A stretch of 44,452 nt of DNA, taken from contig JAWKKV010000015.1 in assembly GCA_041393015.1 (NCBI GenBank), positions 1 through 44,452 of the forward strand, given 5' to 3'. Under the pieces are notes generated by a model that saw only the letters and a list, made by a program, of their open reading frames with translations, did not search any database and was not told the DNA's origin. The DNA is from JAGQYH01 sp041393015 (GTDB lineage Bacteria > Bacteroidota > Bacteroidia > Chitinophagales > JADIYW01). Numbering within the stretch: the first letter of the stretch is position 1; every line of letters starts with the position of its first letter. A program made the translations under genes and the position numbers. Positions 35,270-43,829 of this stretch are shown here, piece by piece.

Positions 35270-36082
35270 TTACTCTCCCTTATGAATTTCCACTGAATGA
35301 GGGTAAGGAATCTCAATATTAGCAGCATCTAAGGCTAACTTAGCATTTTCAATTAGCGCAAAATTTACTGCCCAAAAATCTTCTGTCTTAGCATATGGTG
35401 TCAATAACAGATTAACAGAACTATCTGCCAATTCTTTTACATTAACCGCTGGTGCAGGATCATTTAAAACCTTTGGATGATCTGTCATCACTTTCATTAA
35501 TACTTCTCTTGCATGTTTAATATCTTCACCATAACCAATACCAATGGTGATATCAACTCTAAGGTATTCTTCCGCTGTTAGATTAACAATATTACCTCCT
35601 GCCAAAGGACCATTGGGTATGATAACCAACCTATTTTGCGGCGTTAAAATCTTGGTGACGAATATATCAATATCTTTTACTTTACCTGTATGATCTTGTG
35701 CAGTAATCACATCTCCAATCTTAAATGGTTTGAAAAGCATGATCAAAACACCTCCGGCAAAATTACCCAATGAGCCTTGTAATGCCATCCCTACAGCAAA
35801 TGCCATGGCTCCTAAAACAGCAATAAACGAAGTAGTAGCCACTCCAAACATGGTTAGCACACTGATGAATAAAGCAATTTTGAGCACCACAGTTATTAAA
35901 CCCGTTAAAAAGTTGCTTAACGATTTATCGACTTTACTTTTTTCTAGGGTTTTAGTAAAGTACTTACCAAATATGCCAATCATTTTTAACCCAATAAAAA
36001 GTATAATAATGGCTAGTAAAACTTTGGGGCCATACTGTATAGCATATTCTATTCCTAAATCAATGTAATGTTGTGTATCCAT
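35270..36082 (-). CDS. MscS-family mechanosensitive ion channel
   Basis: A 270-residue small-conductance channel. Three N-terminal helices (VLLAIIILFIGLKMIG, GLITVVLKIALFISVLTMFG, and the Gly/Ala-rich pore helix FAVGMALQGSLGNFAGGVLI) are followed by FKPFKIGDVI, the family hallmark, and the beta domain with IFVTKILTPQNRLVIIPNGP. It opens under hypo-osmotic tension in the inner membrane. A strong terminator lies after its stop (35208-35238), and upstream is the DUF3078 terminator (36123-36157), so it probably has its own transcript. Confidence 0.93.
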   Translation of the reverse strand: MDTQHYIDLGIEYAIQYGPKVLLAIIILFIGLKMIGIFGKYFTKTLEKSKVDKSLSNFLTGLITVVLKIALFISVLTMFGVATTSFIAVLGAMAFAVGMALQGSLGNFAGGVLIMLFKPFKIGDVITAQDHTGKVKDIDIFVTKILTPQNRLVIIPNGPLAGGNIVNLTAEEYLRVDITIGIGYGEDIKHAREVLMKVMTDHPKVLNDPAPAVNVKELADSSVNLLLTPYAKTEDFWAVNFALIENAKLALDAANIEIPYPHSVEIHKGE

Positions 36083-36122
36083 AATATCTTTAATTAATTT
36101 TGTATCCCTCTAAAATAATAAT

Positions 36123-36157
36123 AAAAATGGCGCACTCTGAATGCTCAAAATGCGCCA
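36123..36157 (-). terminator. Rho-independent terminator of the DUF3078 gene
   Basis: On the minus strand, stem TGGCGCA/TGCGCCA (36151-36157 and 36128-36134) with a run of five Ts after it, 25 bp beyond the stop. Confidence 0.8.
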
Positions 36158-36181
36158 ATAAAAGTTTGACTGAATTAAATA

Positions 36182-37144
36182 CTATTCAACCGGAGTCTTA
36201 TCTCCTTTAGGTTTTGCTTGGAAACTGTAAGAAAATCCTACGCCAATAACATCTTTAAACTGAAGGTTTCTTTGCATTCCTGCTACTTCGCTGTTTGTAT
36301 CAACATCATAATCCCAAATCAAGTGCATAAAAACACTTGCAGAAATAAACTTAGTTACTTTCAATCCAATATTGGTTTGCCAATCCACATCAATGTTCTG
36401 TGCTGGACCAGCTAAGTAATCTTTGTATAATTTAAGTGTAGACCCTAAAGTAACATTCTCATGTACTTGATGCTTATATGCCGCTACCGCTAATGCACCA
36501 ACTTGAGTGTTTACATTCTCACCTTGGTTGCCATGTAAATTTAAAGCTGCAATGGCATCATCCGCTACAAAAATCCACTTGGCTGCGATTGGTGACATAT
36601 ACAATGAGAATTTGTCATTGGGTACATAATCAATACCGATGGAGTATTCTAATATCGCCGGTGAAGCAAATTTTGAAATAGTTCCTGTTTTGTTTCCGTC
36701 ACCATCAAATGTAAAAGTTTCTGAAAATTGAGATCTGAAGTTTAACAAAGTTGCAAAATACCATTTCTCGTTTTCGTCAATTTGAAAACCGTACTTTGAA
36801 AACAATTCTAAATTATCAGCATTTTTTCTAAAGCTTTGACCTTTAATTTTCTGGATACCAAATTCTGTAGACAATCTATTTTGCCATATATGTTTCCCTT
36901 TTTTCATGTCGGCATTATAACCTGCTGCTAAAAGAAAAGATATAGATGGATCACCACCTGCTGACCAGTTTTTCAATCCAACTTGGTTGAATGTTAAAGA
37001 TCCAGTACCGCCATGCGTCCAACCTTCCGGCTTCTCAGCAGCTACTTTCTTATCCGCTTTCCCTGATGCTAATTTGTCTGTTGGCTGTGCAGATAGCATA
37101 GCAACAATAAAAATACCTACAAATGTTAAGTATAGATTCTTCAT
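36182..37144 (-). CDS. DUF3078 outer-membrane-type protein
   Basis: A 320-residue exported protein with a signal peptide (YLTFVGIFIVAMLSAQP). The mature part is rich in alternating hydrophobic/aromatic strands (KNWSAGGDPSISFLLAAGYN, FRSQFSETFTF, GIDYVPNDKFSLYMSP) ending VGFSYSF, characteristic of beta-barrel-like DUF3078 proteins of Bacteroidota. The function is not established; a role in the outer membrane is inferred. A TATTTTTG promoter box is 27 bp upstream and a terminator follows, so it is likely monocistronic. Confidence 0.85.
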   Translation of the reverse strand: MKNLYLTFVGIFIVAMLSAQPTDKLASGKADKKVAAEKPEGWTHGGTGSLTFNQVGLKNWSAGGDPSISFLLAAGYNADMKKGKHIWQNRLSTEFGIQKIKGQSFRKNADNLELFSKYGFQIDENEKWYFATLLNFRSQFSETFTFDGDGNKTGTISKFASPAILEYSIGIDYVPNDKFSLYMSPIAAKWIFVADDAIAALNLHGNQGENVNTQVGALAVAAYKHQVHENVTLGSTLKLYKDYLAGPAQNIDVDWQTNIGLKVTKFISASVFMHLIWDYDVDTNSEVAGMQRNLQFKDVIGVGFSYSFQAKPKGDKTPVE

Positions 37145-37170
37145 AAATTTTAAATTTTGGTGTTGAGACG

Positions 37171-37178
37171 CAAAAATA
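37171..37178 (-). promoter_or_regulatory. -7 box before the DUF3078 gene
   Basis: Reverse-strand TATTTTTG, 26 bp upstream of the ATG at 37144; the spacing fits a short leader. Confidence 0.45.
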
Positions 37179-37243
37179 GCGTGTTGGACACATACTAAAT
37201 TCAGGAAGTTATAAACTTAGTGTAGAATAAATCTGGATTTAAC

Positions 37244-38107
37244 TTATTGAAGTCTTAAGATAATTTCAATAGGATAATGGTCTGACAAACCGATCGCTTC
37301 TCTTTGAGGTCGCTGAAACTCTAATGTCCAATCTGGTCCAATATTTAAAATTTCTCTTTTGATAACTTCAACATTGCTGTTGTTTCGTCTTAAAAGCAGA
37401 TAATCAATAATATTTGTTTTTTCCCAATTACTATAGTTTAAACCAATTGTTGGTCCATCTTCTGCATCTAAAAGAGAGAGCATTTCATTGTATCGTTTAG
37501 GGTTACTTTTCGGACAATTCAAATCACCCCCTATTATTTGTGGCACCCCTTCCTTTTTATAAGGAAGAAGTAAGCCATCGTAAATCATATGAAACTGATG
37601 ATTATTAATGATAGTGCCGCCATTGGTATGTGTACTAATCACTTGAAATAAATGACCATTCTTCTCTCCTTCTAAAAGCATGGCGCCTTTTCTCGCCAAA
37701 CAATCATGTCCTGAACAGGCATCAAATTGAATATCATCTTTATAAATTAATGGTCGTTTACTAAAAGTATATAATCCACTACTCGTTTTAAAAGATAACT
37801 TCTTTTGATTGGCAGGACCATAAATGTATGGATACTCCTCTCTTAATCCTTTTCTTAAAACTCTTCTTGTATTCTTTTTAAAAGCTTCTTGAAACAAAAT
37901 AACATCATAATCCATTTGGCTCAATTCTGTTACAATATCCTTTGCTCTATCTTTCTTATCTGATTTTTTAAAAATGATAAAAGGAAGCATATAGATATTC
38001 CAAGAAAGAATTTTCAACTCTGTTTCAGTTGAAACATCTGTTGTTTGTGAAAATGAATGTTGCGTTGATAATGAGAAAGAGAGCAATACAAAAAGGTATT
38101 TGATCAT
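37244..38107 (-). CDS. Exported endonuclease/exonuclease/phosphatase-family hydrolase, sphingomyelinase-like
   Basis: A 287-residue protein with a signal peptide cleaved near HSFSQ. The DNase I-like fold has all expected catalytic residues: Asn37 (ILSWNIYMLPF), Glu74 (LFQEAF), His160 (ISTH), Asp195 and Asn197 (GGDLNCPK), and Asp276-His277 (GLSDHYPIE). The N-terminal WNIxMLP and the CSGHDCLARKGAML segment resemble bacterial neutral sphingomyelinases rather than exonuclease III. It would cleave a phosphodiester such as sphingomyelin or a related phospholipid in the periplasm or outside. It lies 26 bp downstream of the PAQR gene on the same strand. Confidence 0.82.
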   Translation of the reverse strand: MIKYLFVLLSFSLSTQHSFSQTTDVSTETELKILSWNIYMLPFIIFKKSDKKDRAKDIVTELSQMDYDVILFQEAFKKNTRRVLRKGLREEYPYIYGPANQKKLSFKTSSGLYTFSKRPLIYKDDIQFDACSGHDCLARKGAMLLEGEKNGHLFQVISTHTNGGTIINNHQFHMIYDGLLLPYKKEGVPQIIGGDLNCPKSNPKRYNEMLSLLDAEDGPTIGLNYSNWEKTNIIDYLLLRRNNSNVEVIKREILNIGPDWTLEFQRPQREAIGLSDHYPIEIILRLQ

Positions 38108-38133
38108 TATTTACCTGTTTTTATTGAAGTTAA

Positions 38134-38787
38134 TTAGCCAATTACAAACTCTAAAATAGTGTAGTAATGAATAAAAGCTGCAACAATTACAAACAAATGC
38201 CATATCAAATGGTTATAAGGCAATGATTTCCATAAATAAAACATCACCCCAATAATATAGGTCAGCCCTCCTGCAATTACATAATAAACACACGTCCAGG
38301 AAAGGTATTTTACAAAAGAAGGCAGAAACAAAAGTGCCGTTGATCCAATAAGTGTATAGACCAATGCATCCAATTTAGCATTTTGTTGAAGCTGTTTACT
38401 GCTCCAAATCTTATACTTAAATAGCATGGCAATGATGGACAAACCCCAAACCAAAGCCAACACCGGAATGCCAATACTTCTAGGCATGGCAATAACTGCA
38501 AATGGCGTATAACTGCCTACTATCACTAAATAAATAGCATAATGATCCAGTAATCTGAAATTATGTTTATGACTTGGATTTTCTACCCAATGATAAATTG
38601 TAGAACTAAAAAAAGCCAAAATAATGCTTAAACCATATACGGCTATGGATATAAAGAGTAAGAGATCGTTCTTTGCTAAAGCCTTATCTAAAATATAGAT
38701 TACACCTACAATACTAAGTACAGTAGCAGCGGCATGAGTAGAATAATTTAACCGCTCTTCTTCTTGTGTGTAAATAGACTCTTGCAT
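38134..38787 (-). CDS. Hemolysin III/PAQR-family membrane protein
   Basis: A 217-residue seven-helix protein. The conserved polar residues of the CREST/PAQR fold are present: Ser62-x3-His66 (SSTIYHW), Asp81-His82 (LLDHYAIY), and His193-x3-His197 (HLIWH), which form a zinc site in adiponectin receptors. In those receptors the fold has ceramidase activity; bacterial hemolysin III proteins are less clear. It is followed by the sphingomyelinase-like gene at 26 bp, which makes a lipid-related role plausible. It sits in the inner membrane. Confidence 0.87.
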   Translation of the reverse strand: MQESIYTQEEERLNYSTHAAATVLSIVGVIYILDKALAKNDLLLFISIAVYGLSIILAFFSSTIYHWVENPSHKHNFRLLDHYAIYLVIVGSYTPFAVIAMPRSIGIPVLALVWGLSIIAMLFKYKIWSSKQLQQNAKLDALVYTLIGSTALLFLPSFVKYLSWTCVYYVIAGGLTYIIGVMFYLWKSLPYNHLIWHLFVIVAAFIHYYTILEFVIG

Positions 38788-38885
38788 GAGGACATTACAA
38801 TTTACTGATAAAAGAGCAGATTAACAATAGTTAACACTATTTAGTCCATCAAGATATGCTCTGAATTCAAAATAAATGGAGACTT

Positions 38886-40460
38886 CTATTGAAGGATATT
38901 CACCTCATCTCTTGTAATAATTACCGGTTGAATGTCTGTTTTAGTTTGAGTGTTAGGACCATTTTCTAACTTTAAAACACCTCTTGGACAAACTGCCGCG
39001 CATATTCCGCATCCGACACAACTCGCTCTTACAATATTCTGGCCCTTTTGAGCATAAGCTCGCACATCAATACCCATTTCACAATAGGTAGAACAATTAC
39101 CACAAGAAATACACTGACCGCCATTAGTGGTAATTCTGAAACGAGAAAAGAACTTTTGGAACAAACCTAAAATAGCGGCTTGTGGACAGCCAAATCGACA
39201 CCAAACTCTACTGCCCATGATTGGATAAAAACCAACACCAATTACGCCTGAAAAGGTAGCGCCAATAAAAAATCCATACCATTGACTTAGGTTGGAAGTG
39301 TTAAATTGCAAGCTATTTCCTTGCGTGAATTTCCATTCAAAGCCTGCAATAACAGCAATGATTACAATTGGTATTAAAAATTTTATTCTTTTAGGAGGAA
39401 TCGCCGGATAGAATTTTCTTTGAAGAAAGTATAAAAGTCCACCCAACAAGGCTAAACCACCATAGACGTAAAATTTATTGGTTTTAAAATAAAGATCACC
39501 TCCACCAAACCGAGTGTATAACAACAAACCTGTAGTAACGACAATAAGCAATAAAACACCATAAATTATAATTCTTTCTATTTGCCAAGCTTCATTTGAT
39601 TTGTCGGATAAATGTCTGAATGGATCTCCGGCGGTTTCGGCTAAACCTCCACAACCACAAACCCAACTGCAATACCATCGTTTGCCGTAAAAATAAGTTA
39701 GCACAGGAGTGACAATAATGATCAATATAATGCCCCAAACTAGCATTGTCAATCCAAGTGAGCCTCCATTCAACATGTTATCTAAGTGCCAATCTTCAAA
39801 AAAGTAATAGTTGAGTGGCCAAATATTCTTTAAGTCTTTAGCAAAATAGGCTTTGTCACTATTTAAACCTTCCAAAATTTCAGGGAGTAAAAAAGCAAAT
39901 GCTAATTGGAAAAACATCACAGAAAGTGTTCTAATGATCTGATACCTATTATGTCGATACTTGTATAAAAATTTGATACCCAACAATAAGATCGCCATTG
40001 TATAAAATACGCCATACATAAACCATTGGCTAGCCGGTTTTCCTTTTAAAAATTGACTTAATGAATCAAATAAGGCTACAAGTCCTTTGTTTCCACCTTC
40101 TAAAAATCCTAGATATTGTGGAAACCAATATAAGATCACATAAAAGCCGGTAATAATAATTCCGGATAGCCAAGCCAAAACTCCCAAACTGGTTAAACTT
40201 CTAAAAAAAACACCATCGTTTTTTATGCCTTCTGTTTTGCCTCTGTAAGTTGCAATCGAAAATATGATAGAACCAATAGAAATGCTAAATATGGATAAGA
40301 CGAGAAAAGCAGATTTGGGCGTGAGATCAATACCAAAAAGAGCCAATAACAAAACCAAAAAACCAACGCCCACTAAAGCCAGTCCTGCCTTTTGATGAAA
40401 ACTAAGTGATTCATGATAAGCATCTACCATCGACATACTTTTATCTAATTGCTCGCTCAT
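38886..40460 (-). CDS. NapH-like membrane polyferredoxin (4Fe-4S)
   Basis: A 524-residue membrane protein with about nine helices. CSWVCGC (264-270) and CRFGCP (421-426) are the CxxxC(P) pairs of the NapH/RdxA/CcoG fold. Two 4Fe-4S clusters follow: CISCGNCSTYC (450-460) and CVGCGICAAVCP (481-492). It likely relays electrons in the inner membrane. Its ATG overlaps the stop of the FAD oxidoreductase (ATGA), suggesting one complex. The usual CcoG copper context is absent. The acceptor is unknown. Confidence 0.85.
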   Translation of the reverse strand: MSEQLDKSMSMVDAYHESLSFHQKAGLALVGVGFLVLLLALFGIDLTPKSAFLVLSIFSISIGSIIFSIATYRGKTEGIKNDGVFFRSLTSLGVLAWLSGIIITGFYVILYWFPQYLGFLEGGNKGLVALFDSLSQFLKGKPASQWFMYGVFYTMAILLLGIKFLYKYRHNRYQIIRTLSVMFFQLAFAFLLPEILEGLNSDKAYFAKDLKNIWPLNYYFFEDWHLDNMLNGGSLGLTMLVWGIILIIIVTPVLTYFYGKRWYCSWVCGCGGLAETAGDPFRHLSDKSNEAWQIERIIIYGVLLLIVVTTGLLLYTRFGGGDLYFKTNKFYVYGGLALLGGLLYFLQRKFYPAIPPKRIKFLIPIVIIAVIAGFEWKFTQGNSLQFNTSNLSQWYGFFIGATFSGVIGVGFYPIMGSRVWCRFGCPQAAILGLFQKFFSRFRITTNGGQCISCGNCSTYCEMGIDVRAYAQKGQNIVRASCVGCGICAAVCPRGVLKLENGPNTQTKTDIQPVIITRDEVNILQ

Positions 40461-41806
40461 GCTTTTACGGGTTTAAATATTTTAAAAAATGACTTTAACC
40501 CTACTTTTGCCTGATCTTTTATTTGATCATTAGGATATCGCTTATTATAAGCTTCCTTCAAAAAATATTCAAATTGAGCATAGAATTCGGGATCAAAATT
40601 AGCGGCCGGCAATTGCTCAATCACATATTTAATAGTTTTCTCTTCCTCTAAAAATTGATTGAATAAATGATGTCTGCATCTAATTCCAAAAATATTGACG
40701 CCAATAAATTTTAAGCTTTCTTTCTCGTAAACCAAGTGAATACACTTTTTATGGTCACTGTGCTCCCAATAAAAATGGTCCATGTCCTCCGTCAATTTAG
40801 CTGGAACATTTCCATAGGTTTGATATTCTATATCTAAGAATTTGGCAGAGTTAAACCAATAGCCCGGTTGATAAGCTGTTCTTTTACCGCAAATAGTTTG
40901 TGCTAAAGTGGCACCTTGCATCTTGCCGGTATACCAAACTTGCTCAACAGGTCGCCTTCCGGGAAGTGGTGTTTTAAATTCAGCACAATCTCCGGCTGCG
41001 TAAACGTCAGGTATGTTAGTTTCTAGAAATTCATTTACTAAAACTCCCTTTTTTGTTTCGATATCTGCATCTTTTATAAACTCGATGTTGGGATGCACGC
41101 CAACGGTTAATCCAACAAACTGACAAGGAATTTCTTCTCCATCTTTTGTAATTACAGAGGCAACTTTACCATTGCTTCCTGCTTTGACCTCTTCTAATTC
41201 TGACCCCAGTCGAAGATCGATATGATGTTCGAGAATGTGTTTGTTAATCATTTCTGATTCATCCGGCGGCAAAACATTATTCCAAAAACTATCTTCTCTA
41301 ACCAACATCGTTACCGCAATATTTCTTGATAAAAGCATTTCAGCCATTTCAATTCCAATCAACCCACCACCAACAATTACTGCTCTGTCAATATTTTTTG
41401 TGTAATCATTCATTGATTGAAGATCTTGTAAGTTGTAGAGACCTTGTACGCCAGGCAAATCTTGTCCAGCCCAACCAAATTTATTAGATGACGATCCCGT
41501 TGCAATCACTAATTTATCATAACTGATACTTTCACCACTTTTAAGTCTTAATTGTTTTTCATATGTAACAACTTGCTCTACTTTATCATAAACCAATTCA
41601 ATTTTGTTTTTCTCCCAAAACCAATCCTCGTAAGGCTTTGTGTCTTGATAACGCATATGCCCCATATAGATATACATCAAAGCAGTTCTAGAATAAAAAT
41701 GCTGACTCTCATAAGAAATAACGGTAATGGCGTGATCACTATTTTTTCTAATATGTCTCGCACAAGTAATACCCGTTATTCCATTTCCAATAATGACTAC
41801 ATGCAT
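40457..41806 (-). CDS. NAD(P)/FAD-dependent oxidoreductase
   Basis: A 449-residue flavoprotein. IGNGITGITCARHI (about 6-19) is the FAD Rossmann loop, IVGGGLIGIEMAEMLL the NAD(P)H loop, and VYAAGDCAEF the C-terminal FAD-binding motif. This is the pyridine-nucleotide-disulfide reductase class I layout without the redox CxxxxC, as in rubredoxin/ferredoxin reductases and the large subunit of nitrite reductase. It would pass NAD(P)H electrons to the coupled polyferredoxin, whose gene starts inside its stop. Start at ATG 41806, divergent from the 41926 gene with 119 bp between. Confidence 0.86.
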   Translation of the reverse strand: MHVVIIGNGITGITCARHIRKNSDHAITVISYESQHFYSRTALMYIYMGHMRYQDTKPYEDWFWEKNKIELVYDKVEQVVTYEKQLRLKSGESISYDKLVIATGSSSNKFGWAGQDLPGVQGLYNLQDLQSMNDYTKNIDRAVIVGGGLIGIEMAEMLLSRNIAVTMLVREDSFWNNVLPPDESEMINKHILEHHIDLRLGSELEEVKAGSNGKVASVITKDGEEIPCQFVGLTVGVHPNIEFIKDADIETKKGVLVNEFLETNIPDVYAAGDCAEFKTPLPGRRPVEQVWYTGKMQGATLAQTICGKRTAYQPGYWFNSAKFLDIEYQTYGNVPAKLTEDMDHFYWEHSDHKKCIHLVYEKESLKFIGVNIFGIRCRHHLFNQFLEEEKTIKYVIEQLPAANFDPEFYAQFEYFLKEAYNKRYPNDQIKDQAKVGLKSFFKIFKPVKA

Positions 41807-41925
41807 AAGTAGTTGATTTGGTGGTTAAGGTTTATTTCAACAATTTAAGCTTAAAAAGATTCATAATAGGTGATTATAATGGAGAATGGTATAAAAATTG
41901 CCATTTTTGTTACAAATAATGAGAC

Positions 41926-42849
41926 ATGAAGCAATTTTGGATAGTATTAATAGCAATAGGTAGTTTTTACATTAGTCAGGCTCAACAATTAAATGGTGCA
42001 GATTTACCGGCAATGATAGATTTGGTTGACGAACATTTAAATCTAAATGATTACCAAAAAAAGGAGCTAACGCTTATTTTTAAAGATGCTATACAAGAAT
42101 TTGAAAAAATTCAAACTTTAGAAAAAACAGACGTTGAGAAACTAAGTTTAATGACTCAAAGTCAGAAAGCTACCCGAAATAGATTAGAAGTAGTTTTAGA
42201 TAATAACCAATATCAAACATACAAAGCACTATTAGATGGTTCAACAAAAACTCTAACTGCTGGAACGCCTGTTATCACAGAAACTTATGAATCATCATCC
42301 AATACCAATGCCAATGTTATAATAGATGGTAGTGCTGCCTCAATAGCGGATAGATTAGGGTTTTCAGGAAATGAAAAAAGCCAATTTATTGCCGCTTACG
42401 ACAAGCAGGAAATGGAGATTCAAAATGTTAAAAATGCCGGTACTATCACTACAGCATCAGGTATAGATCTTTTAACCAGCATTTTAGTAACTGATTTTAA
42501 AATCATTGATCTTGGTGGTCGTTCAACGTACGAGGAATATTTTCAGTTAAGATCAAGTGGGCAATTGAATCCGAATGGTTCTAACTCTAGCGGTCAAGAT
42601 GTTGACATTTCTCAAGTATATCAATTGTATGATCTTAAATCAGCCCTTGACCTTTCTGATCAACAAACTGGAACATTTATTAGATTAATTATAGGTGGCG
42701 AAGCGGAAAAAGGTATGATTAGAAAACAATACAGCGGCGAACAAAGAGCTAAAAAATTAAAAGAGTTAGAGACGAAAAGTTTGCAAAGCTTACAGCAACT
42801 GTTGACACCTGAACAACTTCAAAAGCTTGGACAAATACTTGGCGGGTAA
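41926..42849 (+). CDS. Secreted protein with three internal helical repeats (Spy/LTxxQ-like)
   Basis: A 307-residue protein with a signal peptide (cleavage near SQAQQ). The mature chain seems to hold three related helical modules: about 26-100 (LNLNDYQKKELTLIFKDAIQ), about 130-205 (LGFSGNEKSQFIAAYDKQEM) and about 225-307 (LDLSDQQTGTFIRLI, ending LTPEQLQKLGQIL). The LxLxDxQ start and LTPEQ end resemble CpxP/Spy-type periplasmic chaperones and LTxxQ proteins. The family link is inferred, with no enzymatic motif. It faces two lipoprotein genes and a histidine kinase, so an envelope-stress role is possible. Confidence 0.6.
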   Translation: MKQFWIVLIAIGSFYISQAQQLNGADLPAMIDLVDEHLNLNDYQKKELTLIFKDAIQEFEKIQTLEKTDVEKLSLMTQSQKATRNRLEVVLDNNQYQTYKALLDGSTKTLTAGTPVITETYESSSNTNANVIIDGSAASIADRLGFSGNEKSQFIAAYDKQEMEIQNVKNAGTITTASGIDLLTSILVTDFKIIDLGGRSTYEEYFQLRSSGQLNPNGSNSSGQDVDISQVYQLYDLKSALDLSDQQTGTFIRLIIGGEAEKGMIRKQYSGEQRAKKLKELETKSLQSLQQLLTPEQLQKLGQILGG

Positions 42850-42869
42850 AAGTTAGCGTCTAAAGCCTG

Positions 42870-42885
42870 TCTACCGTCAGGTAGA
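42870..42885. repeat. Hairpin after the 41926 gene
   Basis: TCTACC-GTCA-GGTAGA, a perfect 6-bp stem 21 bp after the stop; no T run. Confidence 0.45.
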
Positions 42886-42922
42886 TTACAAGTGCCTTAA
42901 ATGCCTAAAGTTTTTATAGTTT

Positions 42923-42930
42923 TACATTTG
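42923..42930 (+). promoter_or_regulatory. -7 box before the first lipoprotein gene
   Basis: TACATTTG, 33 bp before ATG 42964. It lies inside the longer frame that would begin at 42901, which argues for the downstream start. Confidence 0.45.
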
Positions 42931-42963
42931 CACCTTAATTACCAAAATTATAATTCGAGCAAT

Positions 42964-43461
42964 ATGAGATCATTTTTGTTAATTCTAATATTAGCCTTTA
43001 GTATTACCGGCTGTCAACAAATAAATTCTAAGCAATCCGTTGCGATTAATGATAGTGTTATTGTGCATCAGAAAAAGTTAATGGCTTCATTAGAAACATT
43101 TGTTCAAGCACTTGAATCAAAAGAAATGTCTGCCATTGAAAATGGTTTAGAAGCATTACAAAAATCTGCCAATGATGGAATAACTGCTGTTAAAGCAATG
43201 GAGTCTCCCAATTGCGATGATCAGTTTCTTCCAGCTTCAATTGAATTATTTGATTACTATCAAAAAGCTGCTGAAACTGAATATAAAACGATAGGCTATT
43301 TATATGGGATTGATTCCATTTCCTATGAGCAATATGATTCCCTTCAAGTACTTATTGAGGATTTTAAAGCCAATCAAAAATCTGTTAATGATCGATTTTT
43401 AAAAGCACAAAGGCTATTTGCTGATAATTGTGATTTCAAGTTAGTGAAGCATGAGGATTAG
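42964..43461 (+). CDS. Hypothetical lipoprotein
   Basis: I take ATG 42964 rather than the in-frame ATG at 42901. The protein then starts MRSFLLILILAFSITGCQQ, a lipoprotein signal with the lipobox ITGC at Cys17, and a TACATTTG box lies 33 bp upstream. The 165-residue protein is helical and charged (KKLMASLETFVQALESKEMS), with no recognised family. It should be attached to a membrane through its Cys. The 3' end overlaps the next lipoprotein gene by 11 bp. Confidence 0.7.
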   Translation: MRSFLLILILAFSITGCQQINSKQSVAINDSVIVHQKKLMASLETFVQALESKEMSAIENGLEALQKSANDGITAVKAMESPNCDDQFLPASIELFDYYQKAAETEYKTIGYLYGIDSISYEQYDSLQVLIEDFKANQKSVNDRFLKAQRLFADNCDFKLVKHED

Positions 43462-43822
43462 AGCTATTGCGATTATCTTATTTTTTTCTGTTTCCTTTTT
43501 ATCGTGTAATAAAAATACTACTTGCACAGAAGAACAAATTGTTCAAAAACAGAAGGCATTTAAACAAGCCTACCATAACTGGAAGGAAGCGCTTAACTAT
43601 ATGGATGAAGACGTTATTAATACTTCAAAAATATTATTGGATTCAAACTATTTGGAATTGATTCCTTGTACCCAAATTCAATCTAACTTGATAGCTGAAG
43701 TAGATTCTATTAGCTTAATCTTTGCCAATTACAATGTTAAGCGATTGCAGATTGAAAAAGGAGAAAGAAAGATTGAAGCATTAGATAAATTAGTTATCAG
43801 CATTACTTCTGACAAAGAATAA
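43451..43822 (+). CDS. Hypothetical lipoprotein
   Basis: A 123-residue protein starting MRIRAIAIILFFSVSFLSCNKN, a lipoprotein signal peptide with lipobox FLSC. The mature chain is helical and acidic-basic, with two further Cys residues (TTCTEEQ and LIPCTQIQ). No family recognised. It starts 11 bp inside the preceding lipoprotein gene, so the two are translationally coupled and may work together. Convergent with the sensor kinase. Confidence 0.65.
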   Translation: MRIRAIAIILFFSVSFLSCNKNTTCTEEQIVQKQKAFKQAYHNWKEALNYMDEDVINTSKILLDSNYLELIPCTQIQSNLIAEVDSISLIFANYNVKRLQIEKGERKIEALDKLVISITSDKE

Positions 43823-43829
43823 AATTAAG

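Noticed and set aside
42901..42963. Longer start for the first lipoprotein
   Set aside because: The extra residues hide the signal peptide and cover a promoter-like box.
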